This document shows positions 59,671-64,000 of a DNA stretch of 64,000 bases, one piece after another. Position 1 is the first letter of the stretch. Each line of letters starts with the position of its first letter. This DNA is from an uncultured Rhodospirillaceae bacterium (GTDB taxonomy: Bacteria; Pseudomonadota; Alphaproteobacteria; Reyranellales; Reyranellaceae), in contig CAMFGZ010000001.1 in the NCBI GenBank assembly GCA_945952105.1, forward strand, positions 62,001 through 126,000, in the 5' to 3' direction. Both the position numbers and the translations under genes were made by a program. Below the pieces are notes generated by a model. It ran no database searches. It was not told the DNA's origin and saw only the letters and a program-made list of their open reading frames with translations.

Positions 59671-60581
59671 GTCGCTTCGGCCAGTTGTCCGGACTGCCAG
59701 GGGCCCGTCGCCTCGCGTGCGATGCGCGTGAAGTTGCGCACCAGGCCGGTGGCAGCGCCTGTGCGCCATGCCATGGCCATCGCCAGCGGCGCCGGCTTCT
59801 CGGCGATCTCGAGGAGTCGCAGGCCCGGCATGTTGAATCGGGTCACAGTCGAGGGCGCCAGAGCCACGCCGATGCCCGCCGCCACAAAGCCCGCCACGGT
59901 GTGGATCTGGTCCGCATACTGGACGATGCGCGGCGAGAATTGGGCGCGCTGGCACATGTCCATCACCCGGGCATGGAGGAGTGGCGAGCCCGCGCGCGAA
60001 TACATCACGAAGGGCTCGCCGGCGAACTGGCGCAGCTGCGTCGCGGGACGCGCGGCCAACCGGTGCATGGCAGGCACAAGTGCGAGGAATGGCTCGCGGA
60101 TGAGCGTCACGATCTGCAGGGAACGCGAGCTGAGCGGCGGCCGGAGAAGCGCGACGTCGAGACTGCCCGATTCGAGCGACGTCACGAGGATCGAGGTCGT
60201 GAACTGGCGCAACTCGAGTTCGACGTCCGGATAGGTTGCCCGGAAGCGAGCGACGATGGGGGGCAGGATCGTGAAGGCATTGGACGGGGCGAAGCCCACC
60301 GTGAGGCGGCCGGTCTCGCCACTCCCGAGGCGCCGCACATCGTCCTCGGCCTGGTCGGCTCCGTCCAACAGCCGCCGCGCGCGCTCATAGAGGAGGAGGC
60401 CGGCCTGGGTGACCTCGAATTTCTTCTGGGTGCGATGGAGAAGACTGACGCCGAGTTGCCGTTCCAGCGTCTGGATTTGCCGGGTGAGGGGCGGCTGGGC
60501 AATGCCCAGCGAAGCGGCTGCCCGCCCGAAATGGCCTTCGCGCACCACGGCGCAGAAGTATCTCAACTGACGCAAATCCAT
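59667..60581 (-). CDS. LysR-family transcriptional regulator
   Basis: 304 residues from the ATG at 60581, where the conserved domain starts (MDLRQLRYFCAVVREGHFGR, AAASLGIAQPPLTRQIQTLE). An upstream extension to 60740 is not family-like. The effector domain follows (GRLTVGFAPSNAFTILPPIV, VAGFVAAGIGVALAPSTV). The regulated genes are unknown; no divergent metabolic gene is adjacent. Confidence 0.9.
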   Translation of the reverse strand: MDLRQLRYFCAVVREGHFGRAAASLGIAQPPLTRQIQTLERQLGVSLLHRTQKKFEVTQAGLLLYERARRLLDGADQAEDDVRRLGSGETGRLTVGFAPSNAFTILPPIVARFRATYPDVELELRQFTTSILVTSLESGSLDVALLRPPLSSRSLQIVTLIREPFLALVPAMHRLAARPATQLRQFAGEPFVMYSRAGSPLLHARVMDMCQRAQFSPRIVQYADQIHTVAGFVAAGIGVALAPSTVTRFNMPGLRLLEIAEKPAPLAMAMAWRTGAATGLVRNFTRIAREATGPWQSGQLAEAT

Positions 60582-60902
60582 GCTTGATACCCAAAAGGTA
60601 TTGAAGAGGTACGGCCACGATATTGGACGTATCCACTGCAAGTTGGCAACGTCGGGTTGCATATTGAGTGAAGATCGAACGACCGAAGTGAGCCGATCTG
60701 CAGAGATATTCTGGATGTGTAATTTGCGTTCGAACGGCAATTTGCTGGTGCCGCCGTGAAGTTTCTCTGGATTTGAACTCCACTTCTTGCTTTGGCTTGG
60801 ACGACCCGGCTCTGACAGTGATACCGAAGCGGTGATCTTTGTGTACAGGCCGGGCTTTCGGCGCGTAACGCGTAGGACCGTCGAATAGAAAGAAGATCAG
60901 GA
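60582..60902. other. Divergent intergenic region
   Basis: About 320 bp between the lysR start and the XRE regulator start, more AT-rich than its surroundings. Both promoters should be here; no gene seen. Confidence 0.4.
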
Positions 60903-61358
60903 ATGGCAAAATCTCATCCCGTCGACGCCCATGTCGGCACCCGCATGCGCCAGAGGCGCACCCTGCTCGGCATGAGCCAGACCAAGCTTGGCGACGCGGT
61001 CGGTCTCACCTTTCAGCAGGTGCAGAAGTACGAGCGGGGTTCGAACCGGGTCGGCTCCAGCCGTCTCTACGAATTCGCCAAGGCCCTCGACGTCCCGGTC
61101 TCCTATTTCTTCGACGAGATGCCGGGCAACGTGCTGGCCGGCCGGCCGATGGCGGCCCGCGTGAAGAAGGGCGGCGGCTTCGGCGAGGCCGGGACGCCCT
61201 TTGCCGTAGAAAAGGACCCGCTGATCAAGCGCGAGACCCTGCAACTCGTTCGCGCCTACTACAAGATCCGCGAGGCTTCGGTGCGCAAGCGCATCTACGA
61301 GCTGGTCAAGACGATGGGAGCCGCCAGCACGAGCGCCGAGCGCGCGAAGAAGAGGTAG
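60903..61358 (+). CDS. XRE-family HTH regulator
   Basis: 151 residues. The helix-turn-helix (GTRMRQRRTLLGMSQTKLGD, AVGLTFQQVQKYERGSNRVG) is the type found in alphaproteobacterial regulators of the SinR/C1-like group, followed by a hydrophilic C-terminal part (RETLQLVRAYYKIREASVRK, RIYELVKTMG). DNA target unknown. Confidence 0.88.
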   Translation: MAKSHPVDAHVGTRMRQRRTLLGMSQTKLGDAVGLTFQQVQKYERGSNRVGSSRLYEFAKALDVPVSYFFDEMPGNVLAGRPMAARVKKGGGFGEAGTPFAVEKDPLIKRETLQLVRAYYKIREASVRKRIYELVKTMGAASTSAERAKKR

Positions 61359-61501
61359 AGGGCAGTCAGGGGCGAGTGTCCCGCGCTCCTCGGAGAGAAT
61401 GTGTCATCGCGAGCCACGCGAGGGATCCTTCGGCGATGCTTGCCATGCCAAAGGGCCCCTCGCCGGCGCCCGGGATCACACGAATGAGCGATGTCGTCGT
61501 C

Positions 61502-62536
61502 TCATGCCGCCAGCAGGTGCTCCGCGATCTGAACGGCGTTGAGAGCCGCGCCCTTCAGCAACTGGTCGCCCGCAACGAATAGCGAGATCGAGTGACCGCT
61601 GGGGTCTCCGAGGTCCTGGCGGATGCGGCCCACAAGGATGTCGTCCTGCTGGCTGGCGTCGCGCGGCATCGGGAAGACGTTCCGCTCGCGGTCGTCGACC
61701 AGGCGCACGCCGGGCGCGTTGGCGAGAAGCGCGCGGACCCGGGTCTCGTCGATCGGGCGCTCGCACTCGAAGGTGACCGCGGCGGCATGGGCGCGCAGGA
61801 CCGGCACCCGCACGCAGGTCGCCGACAGTCGCAAGTCGGGATCGCCGTAGATCTTGCGGGTCTCGCGCATGACCTTGGTCTCTTCGTCGTTGTAGCCGGT
61901 CTCGGGATCGATTGCGGTGTTGTGGCTGAACAGGTTGAAGGCGTAGGGGTGCGGCAGCACCCTGGGCTGGAAGCTGCGTCCGTCGAGATAGGCGCGCGTC
62001 GAGTCGGCCAACTCGTCCATCGCCGCCGCGCCTGCGCCGGAGGCCGCCTGGTAGGTCGCGATGGTGATGCGCTTGATGCGATTGTGCTGGTGGATCGGCC
62101 AGAGCGGCGTGATGGCGATGATGGCGGCGCAATTGGGGTTGGCGACGATGCCCTTGTGGCCTGCGATGGCGCCGGCATTGATCTCGGGGATGACCAGCGG
62201 CACGTCGGGGTCCATGCGGAAGGCCGAGGAATTGTCGACCACGATGGCGCCGGCCGCGACCGCGAGGGGCGCGTAGCGCCTGGAGATGCCGCCGCCAGCC
62301 GAGAACAGCGCGATGTCGACGCCCTCGAAGCTCTTTTCGTTGAGTTCCTGAACGACCAGCGCACGGCCGTCGAACGACAGTTCGCGGCCGACCGAGCGGG
62401 CCGAGGCCAGCAACCGCAACTCCTTCACCGGGAAGCGGCGCTCGGCCAGGCAGCGCAGGAATTCGACGCCGACGGCGCCGGTCGCACCGACGATGGCAAC
62501 GGTGAGGGGGCGGGAAGCGGCGGGTCTCGATGGCAT
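61502..62536 (-). CDS. asd: Aspartate-semialdehyde dehydrogenase
   Basis: 344 residues from the ATG at 62536 (GGAG upstream). Landmarks: NADP-binding TVAIVGATGAVGVEFLRCLA, VDNSSAFRMDPDVPLVIPEI, catalytic Cys in GIVANPNCAAIIAITPLW, TYQAASGAGAAAMDEL, RVPVLRAHAAAVTFECERPI with the active-site His. It reduces aspartyl phosphate to aspartate semialdehyde, the branch point to lysine/DAP, methionine and threonine. A threonine-rich leader peptide and hairpin lie upstream (62584-62714), indicating attenuation control. Confidence 0.95.
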   Translation of the reverse strand: MPSRPAASRPLTVAIVGATGAVGVEFLRCLAERRFPVKELRLLASARSVGRELSFDGRALVVQELNEKSFEGVDIALFSAGGGISRRYAPLAVAAGAIVVDNSSAFRMDPDVPLVIPEINAGAIAGHKGIVANPNCAAIIAITPLWPIHQHNRIKRITIATYQAASGAGAAAMDELADSTRAYLDGRSFQPRVLPHPYAFNLFSHNTAIDPETGYNDEETKVMRETRKIYGDPDLRLSATCVRVPVLRAHAAAVTFECERPIDETRVRALLANAPGVRLVDDRERNVFPMPRDASQQDDILVGRIRQDLGDPSGHSISLFVAGDQLLKGAALNAVQIAEHLLAA

Positions 62537-62583
62537 GTCTGTCTCCTTCGTTCGAAGCCGGGAGACGGACGCCTGGAATGACA

Positions 62584-62612
62584 AAGGCCCCGTCCGAAAC
62601 CGGCGGGGCCTT
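62584..62612 (-). terminator. Hairpin between leader peptide and asd, candidate attenuator
   Basis: On the minus strand AAGGCCCCG pairs with CGGGGCCTT over an 11-base loop, followed by TGTC. The T-run is short (three Ts counting the end of the stem). It lies 47 bp before the asd start codon and 27 bp after the leader stop. Its loop contains CGCCGG, which can pair with CCGGCG in the end of the leader (alternative structure). Confidence 0.7.
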
Positions 62613-62639
62613 GAGGATTGTCCTATGACACGTTCGACT

Positions 62640-62714
62640 TTACGCGCACGTCCTCGCCGGCCCACCGAAGGTGGTCGTTTTGGTCGTGGTCGTTTTGGTC
62701 GCGAAGCGCGTCAT
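62640..62714 (-). CDS. Threonine-rich leader peptide of asd
   Basis: 24 codons from the ATG at 62714 to a TAA at 62640. It begins MTRFATKTTTTKTTTF: nine of the first 15 residues (ten of 24 in all) are Thr, nearly all ACC or ACG, matching the style of thrL. It ends in GGPARTCA. There is no Shine-Dalgarno sequence, but the promoter lies so close that the mRNA would begin only a few bases before the ATG. Ribosome stalling at the Thr run when charged tRNA-Thr is scarce would favour the alternative structure and asd transcription. Confidence 0.8.
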   Translation of the reverse strand: MTRFATKTTTTKTTTFGGPARTCA

Positions 62715-62724
62715 GATGGCGACG

Positions 62725-62753
62725 ATATAGGGCGAAGCCGGGCGGGATGTAAA
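62725..62753 (-). promoter_or_regulatory. Sigma-70-type promoter for leader-asd
   Basis: Minus-strand TTTACA (62748-62753) and CTATAT (62725-62730) separated by exactly 17 bp. A start site 6-8 bases beyond the -10 box would be 62717-62719, 3-5 bases before the leader ATG at 62714, so the transcript would be nearly leaderless. Confidence 0.65.
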
Positions 62754-62782
62754 GACGGCTCGATTGACGCCGGTGGCGCAGC

Positions 62783-63622
62783 CTAGCTCAGCCGCATGAA
62801 CGGCTTGTCGCCGCAGACGGTGACGCGGTGGCCGTACCGGCGGTGCGGGAAGTAGTCGAACATCGCGTGGTGCTGGACGCAGCGATTGTCCCAGAAGGCC
62901 ACGGAATTGGGTTGCCACTTGAAGCGGCACTGGAATTCCGGCGTCTCGACATGACGGTAGAGCATTTCCAGCAGCGCGTCGCTCTCGGGCTTGCGAAGCT
63001 GCGGAATGCGGAGCGTGAAGCCGCGATTGACGTAGAGGCTCTGCTTGCCCGTCACCGGATGGGTGCGCACGACCGGATGCTCGGCGTTGGGGAATTTGAT
63101 GTCGTCGCGGTCCGTCGCCCTGACGCGATAGTAATGCGCCTTGGAACTGTCGTGCAGCGCGGTCAGGCCCTGCAGCATCTTCTTGATCGGCTCCGAGAGC
63201 GTGTCGTAGGCCCGGTACATGTTGGCGAACAGCGTGTCACCGCCGCCCTCGGGCGGAACCTCGGTGAGGTAGAGGATCGAGCCCATCGGTGGCTCGACGT
63301 CGCACGACACGTCGGAGTGCCATTCCTCGCCGGCGACGTGGCGTGACTTCTCGTCGGCCTTGATGACGAGGATCTCGGGATGCTCGGGGATGGCGATCGG
63401 CGCGTTGGGATGGACGTGCAGCGGTCCGAAGCGGCGGCCGAATTCCTTGTGCTGGTCGATCGACATCTTCTGGTCGCGGAAGAAGATCACCAGGTTCTCC
63501 ATCAGTGCGTCGTGCACTTCCTGGAATTGCTGGTTGCCCAGCGGCTTGCCGAGATCGACCCCGAAAATCTCCGCTCCGATGCCGGGTGTCAGCTTGCGCA
63601 CTTCGATCGACTGGTAGGCCAT
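62783..63622 (-). CDS. TauD/TfdA-family Fe(II)/2-oxoglutarate dioxygenase
   Basis: 279 residues from the ATG at 63622. Motifs: GIGAEIFGVDLGKPLGNQQF, iron ligands HSD in GEEWHSDVSCDVEPPMGSIL, GGGDTLFANMYRAYDTLSEP, and the distal His/Arg region CVQHHAMFDYFPHRRYGHRV. It hydroxylates a small substrate (taurine, aryloxyacetate or similar) with 2-oxoglutarate; the substrate is unknown. A longer upstream frame is not used. Divergent from the J-domain gene. Confidence 0.9.
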   Translation of the reverse strand: MAYQSIEVRKLTPGIGAEIFGVDLGKPLGNQQFQEVHDALMENLVIFFRDQKMSIDQHKEFGRRFGPLHVHPNAPIAIPEHPEILVIKADEKSRHVAGEEWHSDVSCDVEPPMGSILYLTEVPPEGGGDTLFANMYRAYDTLSEPIKKMLQGLTALHDSSKAHYYRVRATDRDDIKFPNAEHPVVRTHPVTGKQSLYVNRGFTLRIPQLRKPESDALLEMLYRHVETPEFQCRFKWQPNSVAFWDNRCVQHHAMFDYFPHRRYGHRVTVCGDKPFMRLS

Positions 63623-63778
63623 GCTCGTTTCCTCCCGGAGCTCGTGTCCGTTACGGGCGAGGATACGCGCCGTGGCAGCCCGCCGCAGGAGAATCTCTTC
63701 CAAGTCCGTAATGCGGACTCCGGGAATGCGGCCTGGCGAATGGGCGGTTGGGACGAAATCCGGTAGGATGGCGGGGCG

Positions 63779-64000
63779 ATGAAAATCGACGTCGACCATT
63801 ACCTCGTGCTGGGCGTGCCGCGGACCGCGGACGCAGCGACGATCCGTGCAGCCTATGTCGACCTTGCGAAGAAGTATCATCCCGACGTCGCCTCGGGGAA
63901 TCCCGAGTTGGCGGCCTACAATTTCCGCCAGATCACCGCGGCCTATCAGGTGCTGAGCGATCCCGAGGACCGCGCCCGGTACGACGCCAGGGTCCAGTCT
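63779..64000 (+). CDS. J-domain (DnaJ-like) protein, 3' end cut by window edge
   Basis: 74 codons are visible from the ATG at 63779. J-domain pattern: DHYLVLGVPRTADAATIRAA, YVDLAKKYHPDVASGNPELA with the HPD motif, FRQITAAYQVLSDPEDRARY. It would stimulate an Hsp70 partner. Whether it is DnaJ itself or a short J protein cannot be seen here. Confidence 0.88.
   Translation, partial: MKIDVDHYLVLGVPRTADAATIRAAYVDLAKKYHPDVASGNPELAAYNFRQITAAYQVLSDPEDRARYDARVQS

Noticed and set aside
61399..61440. Short GTCATCGCGAGC-type element resembling 9724-9752
   Set aside because: The similarity is short and imperfect; without a genome-wide search it cannot be called a repeat family.
1..64000. CRISPR arrays, tRNA or rRNA genes, insertion sequences
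   Set aside because: No regularly spaced short repeats, no tRNA-like cloverleaf, no rRNA stretch and no transposase frame were recognised on reading both strands.

Overview
The window is GC-rich chromosomal DNA of an alphaproteobacterium. The gene content points to the Hyphomicrobiales/Rhodospirillales side (a Reyranella- or Bradyrhizobium-like organism): a bacteriophytochrome with an HWE kinase core, an RHH_4-type ribbon-helix-helix remnant, a periplasmic PaoABC-type aldehyde oxidoreductase, TfdA-type dioxygenases and many small secreted proteins. This assignment rests on gene content, not on a marker gene; no rRNA or tRNA was recognised.

Layout. 1-4793: a partial sedolisin-like protease, small secreted proteins, a SpoIIAA-like protein and a B12-binding radical SAM enzyme. 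4840-8636 (minus): molybdenum hydroxylase operon paoA-paoB-paoC. 8844-17265: CBS-BON protein, ArsR/SRPBCC pair, SulP transporter, M48 protease, MFS transporter, nitroreductase and small hypothetical genes. 17381-20712 (minus): peptide-type ABC importer (binding protein and two permeases, no ATPase in view). 20860-23545: AhpD-like enzyme, second SpoIIAA-like paralogue, thioesterase, S-formylglutathione hydrolase. 23553-27394 (minus): a bacteriophytochrome-HWE kinase-receiver hybrid overlapping a second GAF histidine kinase. 27915-30015: membrane protein, NlpC/P60 hydrolase, small conserved protein. 30201-36608: one 2135-residue Gly/Ala-rich repeat protein. 36754-40858: small secreted and stress proteins, a split ribbon-helix-helix gene and a candidate small RNA.

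40989-about 57322 is a decayed, T7-like (podovirus-type) prophage. The terminase has lost its middle and its C-terminal remnant is fused in frame to the major capsid protein, so portal and head-assembly genes are gone. Cement, lysis, tail-tube, tail-nozzle, tail-fibre and internal-virion-like genes remain in a tight series with many 1-4 base overlaps. At its right end an internal-virion-like N-terminus carries an AT-richer C-terminal domain resembling a polymorphic toxin. Next to it is a membrane protein built of three tandem repeats (candidate immunity protein), then a second, nonsense-broken copy of the N-terminal part followed by another secreted protein. This looks like a toxin-immunity cassette locus with a displaced partial cassette and is one of the two most interesting parts of the window.

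57443-64000: secreted protein, cupin, LysR, XRE regulator, aspartate-semialdehyde dehydrogenase (asd), a TfdA/TauD dioxygenase and the start of a J-domain gene. Upstream of asd is a 24-codon threonine-rich leader peptide, with a good promoter almost touching its start codon and a G+C-rich hairpin between leader and asd. This has the layout of a threonine attenuator with a (nearly) leaderless leader mRNA, the second main discovery candidate.
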